Of a stretch of 64,000 nt of DNA, positions 26,318 to 35,001 are shown one piece after another; position 1 is the stretch's first letter; each line of letters opens with the position of its first letter. The stretch is from NCBI GenBank assembly GCA_028277405.1, contig JANQGH010000098.1, forward strand, positions 62,001 to 126,000. Direction: 5' to 3'. The DNA comes from Alphaproteobacteria bacterium (GTDB lineage Bacteria > Pseudomonadota > Alphaproteobacteria > DSM-16000 > Inquilinaceae). A model generated the notes under the pieces. The model was not told the DNA's origin, did not search any database, and worked only from the letters and a program-made list of their open reading frames with translations. A program made the translations under genes and the position numbers.

Positions 26318-27580
26318 CTAACCGCCGTAGAACTCGTCGAGCAGCGCCTGCTCCTGCTCGGCGGCGACCGCCAAGCTCTCCTCGACGCTCATGCCCTGCA
26401 ACAACACCCGGTCGACCATGTCGACCATCAGTTGCCGCTGGGCGGACTCGTTCACGAACTGTGTCGCGTTCGCGTACTCCAGACCACGGACGAACGGCCC
26501 GTATTCCGGGTGTGCCGTGTTCTCGTCGGTCAAAGCGGCGGCCTCGCGCGCCGGCAACTCGCCGACGGTCTCCAGCCACAGCTGCATGGCATCCGGGGTG
26601 GTGATGAATTGCAGGAAGCGCGCGGCGGCGTCGAACTCCTCGCCCTGCGGCGTGGTCGTGATGCCGTTCACCCAGTAGGACGAGAAGTTATAGCGATCGC
26701 CGTCGGCATTGGCCGGCAGTTCTCCCACGCCCCAGTCCAGGCCGCGCGTATCGCGCAGGGCGCCCAGGCGGAACGACCCGTCGATATGCATGCCGCCGCG
26801 TCCGGCACGGAAGGCCGCCTGCGGTTCGTCCATGAAGCCGATGTCGCTGACGCCATGTTCCTGGATCATGTCGATGTAGTACTGCAGCGCGGCCGCCCCG
26901 GCCTCGTCATTGTACGTCACCGTACGTCCATCGTCGGAGTAGGGTTGGCCACCGAACTGACGCACCAGTACCTCGCGCCACCAATGGTGGTCCTGGCCGG
27001 TCATCGCCATGGTCAGGCCGACCGCCGTCAAATTGCCGCCGCCATCGCGCTCCGTCAGCGCGACCGCAAAGTCGACCATCTCGTCGAGCGTCGCCGGAGG
27101 TGTCTCGGGATCCAGGCCCGCCTCCTCGAACATGCGCTTGTTCCAGAACAGGGCGAGCGAGCGCACGGCTGTCGGCACCGCGTAGAGCTGGCCATCATAG
27201 ACCATGGCCTGGACGATATCGAAATACTCGTCCTCAAGCTCCTGCAGCGGGAAGTACTCCGCCGGCAAGGGCTGCAGCAGGCCGGCATCGATGTAGTCCG
27301 GCACCCAGCCATAGAACATCTGGATGACGTCCGGCCCTTCGCCCGCCGGCACCGCCGCCGCGATGCGGGTGCGGTAGTCCGCGTAGGGGAAGTGCGTGTG
27401 GTTGACCACGATCCCCGGGTTTTCGGCCTCAAACTGTTCGATCAGCGCGTCGATGGCGTCGACGCGGCCTTGGAAGAAGTACTGCCAATACTCAATCTCG
27501 ATCGGGTCTTGTGCCATTGCCGGCACGGCCATCCCCATCATGACGGCACTGCCCAACAGCGCCGCGACATACCGTTTCAT
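26318..27580 (-). CDS. extracellular sugar-binding protein of ABC importer (family 1)
   Basis: Periplasmic binding protein of 420 aa. A clear signal peptide (basic MKRY, hydrophobic core, AMA cleavage site near residue 23) is followed by IEIEYWQYFFQGR and FEAENPGIVV, typical of the oligosaccharide/glycerol-3-phosphate-binding family. A near-perfect AAGGAGG site precedes the ATG. It is the first and probably most expressed gene of the importer operon, divergent from the ROK regulator. The ligand is unknown; the nearby deacetylase-like and PfkB genes suggest an amino sugar or glycoside. Confidence 0.93.
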   Translation of the reverse strand: MKRYVAALLGSAVMMGMAVPAMAQDPIEIEYWQYFFQGRVDAIDALIEQFEAENPGIVVNHTHFPYADYRTRIAAAVPAGEGPDVIQMFYGWVPDYIDAGLLQPLPAEYFPLQELEDEYFDIVQAMVYDGQLYAVPTAVRSLALFWNKRMFEEAGLDPETPPATLDEMVDFAVALTERDGGGNLTAVGLTMAMTGQDHHWWREVLVRQFGGQPYSDDGRTVTYNDEAGAAALQYYIDMIQEHGVSDIGFMDEPQAAFRAGRGGMHIDGSFRLGALRDTRGLDWGVGELPANADGDRYNFSSYWVNGITTTPQGEEFDAAARFLQFITTPDAMQLWLETVGELPAREAAALTDENTAHPEYGPFVRGLEYANATQFVNESAQRQLMVDMVDRVLLQGMSVEESLAVAAEQEQALLDEFYGG

Positions 27581-27748
27581 CGCCTACCTCCTTAAAGCCC
27601 GTGTCCCTGTTGCCGCCGACATTCCAGAGCCCCTGTGGTTGCTTGTCAAACGGGAATGCCGACAGACCGGTCCGTCATCGATCAGGACTCTCTTCGCCTT
27701 CCCATGTTCATCGCTTGGTTCGTTCCTTGTCAATAAATGAATTGGCTT

Positions 27749-27761
27749 GAATTAATAATTC
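27749..27761. promoter_or_regulatory. AT-rich palindrome, candidate ROK operator
   Basis: GAATTA-A-TAATTC is a perfect 6-1-6 inverted repeat in an AT-rich patch between the divergent importer operon and the ROK gene. A second GAATT half-site lies a few bases to its left. On the minus strand a TTGACA -35-like box (27728-27733) follows it towards the binding-protein gene. AT-rich palindromes are known operators for NagC/Mlc-type ROK repressors. Confidence 0.55.
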
Positions 27762-27823
27762 GGACAGCTTAGGCCTTTGGCAGCAATCCGAAACAGCACG
27801 CTGGCGATGGAACCTGGCTCGGC

Positions 27824-29014
27824 ATGATCGTGAAGGGCACCAATCGGGACCAGACGCGCCCCTATAACCGGCGGGTGGTGCTGGAGACCGTACGCCTACG
27901 CGGCCCGCTCAGCCGGGCCGACATTAGCCGCCTGACCGATCTGACACCGCCGGCCGTCAACGACATTACGCGCGAGCTGGAGAAGGCCGGCCTGTTGCGC
28001 GCCGAAGGCCGCCGCCGCACCGCGCGGGGCCAGCCGCCGGTCGACTACATCATCAACCCGGAAGGCGGTTATTCGATCGGCCTGCAGCTTGATCGCGACC
28101 GGCTGGTCGGCGTTGTGCTGGATCTCGCGGGCGAACGGCGGGCGCGGACCGAATGCCGGATCGACGACCCCAGGCCGGAGGCGGCGCTGCCGCCGATGAT
28201 CGAACTCAGCCGGCAACTGATCGGCTCGGCCGGGATCGAAATGGCCGATGTGATCGGCGCGGGCCTTGTCCTGCCCGGGCCATTCGACGCCGACGAGCCT
28301 GACGATCCTTTGCGCCTGCCCGGCTGGCGCAGTACCGATCCCGCGAACGCCCTGATGGCGGCGATCGACCTTCCGGTAATCGTGGTGAACGACGCCAATG
28401 CGGCGGCTGTCGGCGAAAGGCTGCACGGTGCCGCGCGCGACTTGGGGACTTTTTGCTACGTCTTTCTGGGACACGGTTTGGGTGCCGGGCTTTTCCTCAA
28501 CGGCACGCCGTTCGAGGGCAGCCGGGGCAATGCTGGCGAACTCGGCCACATGGTGGTCGACCTTACCGCCGAAGGGCCGGCCCGACGGTTGGAGCACCAT
28601 GTGTCGCTGCATGCGCTGGGCCGGTGGTTCGCGGACCGCGGTCGACCGCCGCCCCGGCCCGAAGACCTGGCCACCCTCGTCGCGGCAGATGACGCGGACC
28701 TCCGCGACTGGCTCGACAGGGCGACCGATATGCTGAGCCCGGCGTTAACGACGCTGGCGGCGCTGCTCGATCCCCAGGCCATACTCATCGGGGGCCTTGT
28801 TCCCACGCCGTTCATCGACGCGCTGCTGGCGAGACTGAACGGGGTCGGCGGCAGTCATCTGGAGCTGATTGCCGCGACCGCCGGGCCCGATGTCGGCGCG
28901 CTTGGCGCTGCCGCATTGCCGGTGTTCCACCATTTCGTGCCTGGATCGGCGCAATTGACCAAGGACGCGTCGCCATCCAACGGTGCCGGCCGGCATCCGC
29001 TGACGGCGATGTGA
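27824..29014 (+). CDS. ROK family transcriptional regulator
   Basis: Sugar-responsive repressor of 396 aa. Residues about 15-65 form the winged helix-turn-helix (LSRADISRLTDLTPPAVNDI). The rest is the ROK sugar-kinase-like domain with the phosphate-binding VVNDANAAAVGE motif and GELGHM. The usual ROK zinc motif (CxCGxxGC after GELGH) is lost: the segment reads GPARRLEHHVSLHAL, without Cys. The ATP-site glycine pattern also looks degenerate. It probably controls both the divergent importer and the following PIG-L and EamA genes. The ATG at 27824 lies in a region without a strong SD. Confidence 0.92.
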   Translation: MIVKGTNRDQTRPYNRRVVLETVRLRGPLSRADISRLTDLTPPAVNDITRELEKAGLLRAEGRRRTARGQPPVDYIINPEGGYSIGLQLDRDRLVGVVLDLAGERRARTECRIDDPRPEAALPPMIELSRQLIGSAGIEMADVIGAGLVLPGPFDADEPDDPLRLPGWRSTDPANALMAAIDLPVIVVNDANAAAVGERLHGAARDLGTFCYVFLGHGLGAGLFLNGTPFEGSRGNAGELGHMVVDLTAEGPARRLEHHVSLHALGRWFADRGRPPPRPEDLATLVAADDADLRDWLDRATDMLSPALTTLAALLDPQAILIGGLVPTPFIDALLARLNGVGGSHLELIAATAGPDVGALGAAALPVFHHFVPGSAQLTKDASPSNGAGRHPLTAM

Positions 29015-29045
29015 CATGGACCACCCTAACGGACAGAGATGACCG

Positions 29046-31550
29046 ATGACGCCTGACCAGGCCCGCCTTTTGGAACAGGCCGCCACCAGCGGCGCGATCA
29101 ACCTTTGGCGCGCGCTGCTGCCGTTGAAGTCGGTCACGACCGTTTTGCAGACCGGGGCACATCCGGACGACGAAACCAGCGCGCTGTTGGCTCGTCTTAG
29201 TCTCGGCGACGGCATGCGCGTGGCTTTCGCATGCGCCGTGCGTGGTGAAGGCGGCCAGAACGCCATCGGGACGGAGGCAGGACCGGTCTTGGGTGTGTTG
29301 CGCACGGCGGAAATGGCCCGCGCCGCGGACATGCTGGGCATCGAGCTTTATTGGCTGAACGAAGCCTATGACGGCGCGATCGTCGATTTCGGCTTCTCCA
29401 AATCCGGCGAGGAGACGTTTGAGCGTTGGGGGCATGACCGGCTGTTGGAGCGCCTGGTTCGGGTGATCCGAACGGTCAAGCCGGACATCGTGCTGCCGAC
29501 CTTTCTGGACATTCCGGGCCAGCATGGCCATCACCGTGCCGTGACCATCGCAACGGAGGAGGCGTTTTTCGCCGCCGCCGATCCGGATATGTTTCCTGAG
29601 CATCTGGCGGACGGGCTGACCGTTTGGCAGGCTCAGAAATACTATCTGCCGGCCTGGTCGGGCGCGGGCGGGTCGTATGACGACGAGGAACCGCCGCCGC
29701 CGACGACGGTCGAGGTCGAAGCCGGCGGTTACGACGCCATGTTTGGCGCGACCTACACCCAGATCGGGCAATGGTCGCGCGCCTATCACCAGACCCAGGG
29801 CATGGGCCGCTGGGTGGACGAGAAGCCGCACGCGATCCCGCTGCACCGTAAGCAAAGCCTGATCAACGACCCGGACGGCGAACGTGGCGTCTTAGGGGGG
29901 CTGCCGGGCCGACTACGTGACCTGGCAGACGGCCTGCCCGGTCCGGCTGCTGCAGCCGTCGAACGCGCTGACGAAGCGATCGACGAGGCCTTCGCCGCCT
30001 ATCCAGACGGTACCCGGATCGCGCCGAGACTGGCCGACGCACTCTCTAACGTTCGATCGTCACTCGACGACATCGCAGGCAGCCAGGACCATACGGCCCA
30101 TGCTGGCCGGCTGGAGCAAAAGGCCCATCAGCTCACCAACGCGCTTGTTCAGGCGTCCGGCCTTGTGGCGCGCGCGGAGGGGCCGGACCAGCCATTGGCG
30201 CCGGGCGAACCGGGACAAATGTCGGTGCATCTGTTCAACGGCGGTGGGCGGTCCGTTCGCCTGGACCAGGCCCGCGCGATCGTCCCTGATGGCTGGTCGG
30301 CCGGCGATCCGGCGGGGCCCGCCACCATCGACAGCCAAGGACACGAAATCGCGCTCGACTTCGCGGTGCCAACCGACGTCGATCCGATCCATCCCTATCG
30401 TTTCGGCCATGCGGCGTCGGCGCCGACCGATCCCGTCCGCGCGCGACTAGACCTGATCGTCGACGGGACGGCGCTGCAGGTCGATATCGCCGCTCGCCAG
30501 CCGGTTTGGGTAACGCCGGCCGTCTCAGTCAGTCTGCCCAGGGCCAAGACCGTTCGACCGTTAAACGCGATGCAAGAACCGGTCGCACTGCTCGTCGAGG
30601 CCCGATCGACGGTCGACCGTCCGGTCGACGCCTTACTGCGCCCGACCGTTCCAGAAGGCTGGTCAATCGATCCGCCGTCTGCGACCGTGCATCTGGCCGG
30701 CCGGGGCAGCAACGAGACAGTCGCGTTTTCTCTAACACAGCTTCAGCCCGTCGCTGCTGCCATCACCGTGCCGATTTCCATGACCATAGACGGCACGTCG
30801 ACACCGGCCCGCACCGTACGCAAGATCGACCATCCGCACATCCGATCGCAGGTCATGGTGACGGACGCGGGTTTTGATCTGGCCGTGGTCGATGTCGCCA
30901 TTGATCGTGACTTGGAGATCGGCGTCGTCGAAGGCGGCAGCGACAGCGTGGCCGACTGGATCGAACTGCTCGGCCCGCGCGTGACCCGGCTTAGCGCCGA
31001 CGATTTGACGACCGGCGATCTCGACCGCTTCGACACCATCATCGTCGGCATCATGGCCTACGGGACGCGGCCCGATTTGCACGAAGCGGGCGAACGTCTC
31101 AAGCAATGGGTCAAGGACGGCGGCAATCTGGTGACCCAGTACAACCGCCCCTGGGACCGCTGGGATCCGGACAAGACCCCGCCGCGACGACTGGAAGTCG
31201 GCCAGCCCAGCCTGCGTTGGCGGGTCACCGATCAGAACGCCGCCGTCACCATGCTCGAGCCGGGCGACCCGCTGCTCACCACGCCCAACCAGATCGGCCC
31301 GGCCGATTGGGAAGGGTGGCACAAGGAACGCGGCCTCTATTTCGCCAAATCGTGGGACGCGGCCTACGGGCCGCTCTTGTCGATGGCCGATCCCGGCGAG
31401 GAACCGCATCTCGGGTCATTGCTGACCGCGCGGATCGGGCGCGGGCGGCATACCCATGTCTGCCTGATCCTGCACCATCAGATGAACCATCTGGTCCCGG
31501 GCGCGTTCCGGCTGATGGCCAACCTGTTGACGCCGCCCGACAAGGCTTGA
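29046..31550 (+). CDS. PIG-L family deacetylase-like protein with long C-terminal extension
   Basis: Large protein of 834 aa. The N-terminal 270 residues are a PIG-L/LmbE zinc hydrolase domain with the metal motif AHPDDE (38-43) and a later His pair in GQHGHHRAV (about 158-166). Members deacetylate GlcNAc-type sugars or mycothiol precursors. The middle (about 380-610) looks like two beta-sandwich, NEW3-like modules. The last 200 residues (FDTIIVGIMAYGTRPDL and LKQWVKDGGNLVTQYN) resemble a ThuA/class-I-amidotransferase-like domain. No signal peptide is visible, which is odd for sandwich modules. It follows the ROK gene by 31 bp and overlaps the EamA start by one base. Confidence 0.85.
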   Translation: MTPDQARLLEQAATSGAINLWRALLPLKSVTTVLQTGAHPDDETSALLARLSLGDGMRVAFACAVRGEGGQNAIGTEAGPVLGVLRTAEMARAADMLGIELYWLNEAYDGAIVDFGFSKSGEETFERWGHDRLLERLVRVIRTVKPDIVLPTFLDIPGQHGHHRAVTIATEEAFFAAADPDMFPEHLADGLTVWQAQKYYLPAWSGAGGSYDDEEPPPPTTVEVEAGGYDAMFGATYTQIGQWSRAYHQTQGMGRWVDEKPHAIPLHRKQSLINDPDGERGVLGGLPGRLRDLADGLPGPAAAAVERADEAIDEAFAAYPDGTRIAPRLADALSNVRSSLDDIAGSQDHTAHAGRLEQKAHQLTNALVQASGLVARAEGPDQPLAPGEPGQMSVHLFNGGGRSVRLDQARAIVPDGWSAGDPAGPATIDSQGHEIALDFAVPTDVDPIHPYRFGHAASAPTDPVRARLDLIVDGTALQVDIAARQPVWVTPAVSVSLPRAKTVRPLNAMQEPVALLVEARSTVDRPVDALLRPTVPEGWSIDPPSATVHLAGRGSNETVAFSLTQLQPVAAAITVPISMTIDGTSTPARTVRKIDHPHIRSQVMVTDAGFDLAVVDVAIDRDLEIGVVEGGSDSVADWIELLGPRVTRLSADDLTTGDLDRFDTIIVGIMAYGTRPDLHEAGERLKQWVKDGGNLVTQYNRPWDRWDPDKTPPRRLEVGQPSLRWRVTDQNAAVTMLEPGDPLLTTPNQIGPADWEGWHKERGLYFAKSWDAAYGPLLSMADPGEEPHLGSLLTARIGRGRHTHVCLILHHQMNHLVPGAFRLMANLLTPPDKA

Positions 31551-32458
31551 TGGCGGACGTCGACAGGACCGAAGAGCGGCATTCGACGGCGCCTGCCAAT
31601 GTACCGGCCCTAGGCTGGCTGTTTGCCGACCAGGTGATCATGATCGCCAGCCTGTCCGCCGTGAAATGGCTGGACGGCGCCTATCCCAGCATTCAGCTCG
31701 TCTTCCTGCGCAGCCTGATCGGCCTGATCGTCATGGCACCCTGGCTGATCCGGACCGGCCCCGCCGCCCTGCGCACCAGCCGCCCAGCCTTGCATCTGCT
31801 GCGGGTCGTCCTGTCGACGGCGGCGCTGACCGGCGGATTCTACGCGGTGGCCCACCTGCCCCTGGCCGACGTGATGGCCATCAACCATGCGCGGCCGCTG
31901 CTGTTGACGGTCTTGGCCGGCCTCATCCTGGCGGAGCGCATCGACGGCCGCCGCTGGTCGTTCACATTGATCGGGCTGGTTGGTCTGATGGTCATGGTCG
32001 TGCCGGAACTCGGTTCCGGCGGCGACGGGCCGTTGCTGGCCTACATGGTGGCGGTTTTGGCGGCCTGTGCCGGCGTCGGCGCCGTGATCGTGCAGAAGAT
32101 CCTGACCCGGCGGGACAGCGAACCGGTCTTGATGACCTACTATATGATCGCCATCACGTTGGTCAGCGGAGTGCCGGCGCTGTTGGCATGGCGGCCGGTC
32201 GCGCTGGCCGACTGGCCGATCATCTTGCTGATCGGGCTGACGGCCCTGGCCGGCCAGTACTGCTTCCTGCGTGCCTATCGCTTGGGCGAGGCCTCGTTTC
32301 TGGCGCCCTTCGGCTATTTCCGCATGGTCTTGGCGGTCGCGGCCGGCTGGTTCCTGTTTGCCGAATGGCCCGACGCCTGGACCCTGGCCGGGGCCGCCAT
32401 CATCATCGTCGCGGCGGCCTTGCTGGGCGCGCGCTGGCGCCGCACCGCGTCAGGCTGA
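31550..32458 (+). CDS. EamA/DMT family transporter
   Basis: Inner-membrane protein of 302 aa with about ten helices in two EamA repeats; each has the typical pattern (PSIQLVFLRSLIGLIVM; RLGEASFLAPFGYFRM). The family exports metabolites such as amino acids, sugars or nucleobases. The ATG shares a base with the stop of the PIG-L gene (TGATG), so the two are translationally coupled. The 3' end overlaps the convergent PfkB gene by 9 bp. Confidence 0.9.
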   Translation: MADVDRTEERHSTAPANVPALGWLFADQVIMIASLSAVKWLDGAYPSIQLVFLRSLIGLIVMAPWLIRTGPAALRTSRPALHLLRVVLSTAALTGGFYAVAHLPLADVMAINHARPLLLTVLAGLILAERIDGRRWSFTLIGLVGLMVMVVPELGSGGDGPLLAYMVAVLAACAGVGAVIVQKILTRRDSEPVLMTYYMIAITLVSGVPALLAWRPVALADWPIILLIGLTALAGQYCFLRAYRLGEASFLAPFGYFRMVLAVAAGWFLFAEWPDAWTLAGAAIIIVAAALLGARWRRTASG

Positions 32459-33394
32459 CAGCCTCTCCTCCGGCGCGCCGAGGGCGACCAGCGCCGGCCA
32501 GCTTGGCGTCTCGACCGCGCCGCCGGGCCGCTGAACCGTCCATGCGCCCAGCGCGGCCGCCAGCCGTAGCGCCTTTTCCAGCGGCCAGCCGCGGCTGAGC
32601 GCGAACAAAATACCCGCGTTGAAGGCGTCACCTGCCCCTGTCGTGTCGACCGTTTGCACCGCCGGCGGTGCTTGCTCGATGATGCTCTCGCCTTCGCAGG
32701 CGACCGCGCCGCGAGCGCCATTCTTGACCACGACCGTTGGTCCCGTTTCGGCAAGTCTGCGCGCCGCGTCGATAACGGCCGCCGGCGTTTCGTCTCCGCC
32801 GCACAGGGCTGCCGCCTCCGACGCGTTCGGCAAGAACAGGTCGACCTGGGGCAGCAACTGCCAGATCGTGTTGCTGTGCAAGAGGTCGGCGTGCCAACCG
32901 CAATCGAAGGCGATCATCAGGCCGGCATCCTTGGCCCGTGCGACAAGGTCCGGAAAGTCCTCAAGACTGTTGCCGTCGGCGATGTGCAGCCAGCGGGCGC
33001 CACTGTCTTTCAGTGCGGACGGCCAAGAGCCGCCGATCGGGGCGGGGGTCGCGCGCGTCACGAAGGCACGATCGCCGTCGCGGACGATGGCGGCGGTAAC
33101 CCTTGGCAAGGGGCCGGCGACCTTGGTGATCCATCGCTGATCGACAAACGAGCGGTCGAGTGCTTTCGCGACCTGGGCCGAAAACGGATCTGTCCCCAGA
33201 TGGCTCAGCAGCGAAACGCCGCCACCCAGGCCCGCCAGATGGGCGGCGGTGATGAACGCGCCGCCGCCGGCCGCGACCGCGAAATCCTCCGCGAAGCTCT
33301 CGCGGCCCAGTGCCGGAAAACTGTCAAGGTCGAGAAACAACAGATCGCAATAGACCCGGCCCGCCACCAGAATGTCGATCGCCTTACCCGTCAC
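32450..33394 (-). CDS. PfkB family carbohydrate kinase
   Basis: Ribokinase-fold sugar kinase of 314 aa. The N-terminus holds AIDILVAGRVYCDLLF and the Gly-rich substrate loop AVAAGGGAFITAAHLAGLG. The C-terminal PfkB signature DTTGAGDAFNAGI includes the catalytic Asp. VVVKNGARGAV and QRPGG line the nucleotide site. The GTG at 33394 is preferred because AGAGG lies about 9 bp upstream; an ATG at 33436 without a clear SD would add 14 residues. It probably phosphorylates the sugar released by the adjacent importer/deacetylase system, which is inferred from position. Confidence 0.88.
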   Translation of the reverse strand: MTGKAIDILVAGRVYCDLLFLDLDSFPALGRESFAEDFAVAAGGGAFITAAHLAGLGGGVSLLSHLGTDPFSAQVAKALDRSFVDQRWITKVAGPLPRVTAAIVRDGDRAFVTRATPAPIGGSWPSALKDSGARWLHIADGNSLEDFPDLVARAKDAGLMIAFDCGWHADLLHSNTIWQLLPQVDLFLPNASEAAALCGGDETPAAVIDAARRLAETGPTVVVKNGARGAVACEGESIIEQAPPAVQTVDTTGAGDAFNAGILFALSRGWPLEKALRLAAALGAWTVQRPGGAVETPSWPALVALGAPEERLSA

Positions 33395-33692
33395 GCCTGT
33401 TGCCTCTCGCCCATCACCGAGTCTTTTGCCAACCATGCCCGATGCCGGCCGGGCGGTCGAGACGCTTCCTTATCCGGCCGCTTTGGAACACAGATCGACG
33501 GCGACCTCGAATGGTGAATGGCAGGGAAACCAAAGAACCAATCCGATGATCGAAAAGGTTATCGGCGGCATTGGGGGCCTGGTTGGAAGATCGCGGCAAA
33601 GTGGCCGGTTGGCCGGCTGCCGCGCGCCGCCTTGAGTGTTTGACGGTCGGCTGACGCTGGTGTCTAACAGTCGCCCAACGCCTTGTTCGACG

Positions 33693-34286
33693 ATGACCCA
33701 GGGAACGCAAGTGGCCGGCAACGACGATTCGGAGCTGTCGCGCCTGTCCGCTGAACTCGTCGTCCTCACGACCCGCGACCATTCGCAATTGGAGGCCCAG
33801 ATCCGGGCCGCATCGGATAAGATGCGTCGCATTTCCGCGCCCCGGCGACGCTGGTTGTCGAAACTGCTGGGCATTGGCGCGGGCGTCCTGGATGAGGATG
33901 ACTTGGCCGCTCTGGACAGAGAACTGGATGAAATCGCGATACGCATCCAGCGACTAGGCGACGCTGCTCGTGGGCGGGCCGTTGTACTCCGCCGCCTCTC
34001 GGAAAAAGCTGCGCGCTTGGAAACAAATACCCATATTTCAGACATGAGTGCGGATTTCATCAAGGCGGCGGCGGCAAAGGCGGCGGTCGCCGAGGACGTG
34101 GCGGCCGACGCCGCTGGTCGCTTTCTTAACCAAGCCTTGCCGCTCTGGCGTATGGCCCGCGCTCACGGCAACCGACAAATGCGCCATGCCGCCGGGGCGA
34201 TGGGTGCTGCGCTGGAGACGCTTGATGCGTCGATTCACGAAGGGCGTGCGGTGTCTGCTCAGTCTACCACAGAGCATTTGAACTGA
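33693..34286 (+). CDS. coiled-coil protein of unknown function, first gene of a flotillin operon
   Basis: A 197-aa protein I do not recognise. It is mostly helical, with long heptad-like stretches around residues 15-50 (SRLSAELVVLTTRDHSQLEA) and 70-115, an Arg/Lys-rich RRRWLSKLLG segment near 55, and an Ala-rich helix near 130-150. No signal peptide or membrane helix is seen, so it is probably cytoplasmic or peripheral to the membrane. Its stop shares a base with the ATG of the YqiJ-like gene, so the products are likely made together and may interact. The start is uncertain: ATG 33693 or GTG 33711. Confidence 0.65.
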   Translation: MTQGTQVAGNDDSELSRLSAELVVLTTRDHSQLEAQIRAASDKMRRISAPRRRWLSKLLGIGAGVLDEDDLAALDRELDEIAIRIQRLGDAARGRAVVLRRLSEKAARLETNTHISDMSADFIKAAAAKAAVAEDVAADAAGRFLNQALPLWRMARAHGNRQMRHAAGAMGAALETLDASIHEGRAVSAQSTTEHLN

Positions 34287-34987
34287 TGCTGGACTTCCTC
34301 GGGCAGGCCGGCATGGAGCCCTTCGCATTCGCCCTTATCGTGCTCTTGGCGATCTTCGTTCTGGAAGTTGTCGGTGCGCTTCTGGGGGCGCCCTGGTCTG
34401 CGCTCTTCGGAGACACCGACGTCGATGTTGACGTCGACGTCGATGCTGATCTGGACGCGGATGTCGACGCGGGCGCGGGCGGTGGATTGAGTGCTGTTTC
34501 GGGCATTTTCTCCTGGGTAGGGATCGGGCGCGTTCCACTAACCATTTTTTTGGCAGCGTTTTTTGCGACTTTCGGCGCCTCTGGCACGATCATCCAGCAA
34601 ATCGCCGATGCGCTGGGTGGTCTGCTGCCCGCGTGGCTGGCAAGCCTGATTGCGCTTCCGCCTGCACTGTTCTGCACTCGGTGGATATCAATCGGCTTTG
34701 CCAAGCTGTTTCCCAAGGACACGTCCACGGCTGTCTCGCAAGACTCACTTGTCGGCAACGTTGCCGAAGTCACTGTCGGGACCGCGACCTCGGACCTTCC
34801 GGCAGAGGCGCGAACGAACGATCGGTTTGGGCACGTGCACTATGTCCGCGTACGACCGGAGCGGACCGACGATAGGTTTCCAAAGGGCACGCGTGTGCTG
34901 CTGATGGCGAAGAAAGGCGCGGTGTTTGACGCGATCCTGATGCCCGAGAACGAGATTATCGCCAAGACACGCTCAACCCCAGAATGA
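34286..34987 (+). CDS. YqiJ-like (NfeD-related) membrane protein with OB fold
   Basis: Inner-membrane protein of 233 aa. Helices are predicted near residues 10-33, 70-92 and 100-125, and the C-terminus is the OB-fold domain seen in YqiJ/NfeD proteins (QDSLVGNVAEVTVGTATSDLPAEA). YqiJ/NfeD proteins are partners of flotillins in membrane microdomains, and the flotillin gene follows here. Unusual is an Asp-rich tract of alternating Asp-Val/Asp-Ala (about residues 42-61) between helices 1 and 2. It overlaps the next ORF by 4 bp if the first ATG is used. Confidence 0.85.
   Translation: MLDFLGQAGMEPFAFALIVLLAIFVLEVVGALLGAPWSALFGDTDVDVDVDVDADLDADVDAGAGGGLSAVSGIFSWVGIGRVPLTIFLAAFFATFGASGTIIQQIADALGGLLPAWLASLIALPPALFCTRWISIGFAKLFPKDTSTAVSQDSLVGNVAEVTVGTATSDLPAEARTNDRFGHVHYVRVRPERTDDRFPKGTRVLLMAKKGAVFDAILMPENEIIAKTRSTPE
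34411..34470 (+). repeat. GTCGAC-type tandem hexamer repeat encoding Asp-rich tract
   Basis: Repeated GAC/GTC and GAT/GTT codons encode alternating Asp-Val, then Asp-Ala, residues. Such imperfect hexamer repeats can expand or contract by replication slippage without shifting the frame. Confidence 0.75.
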
Positions 34988-35001
34988 AGGAAGAACAAGC
35001 G

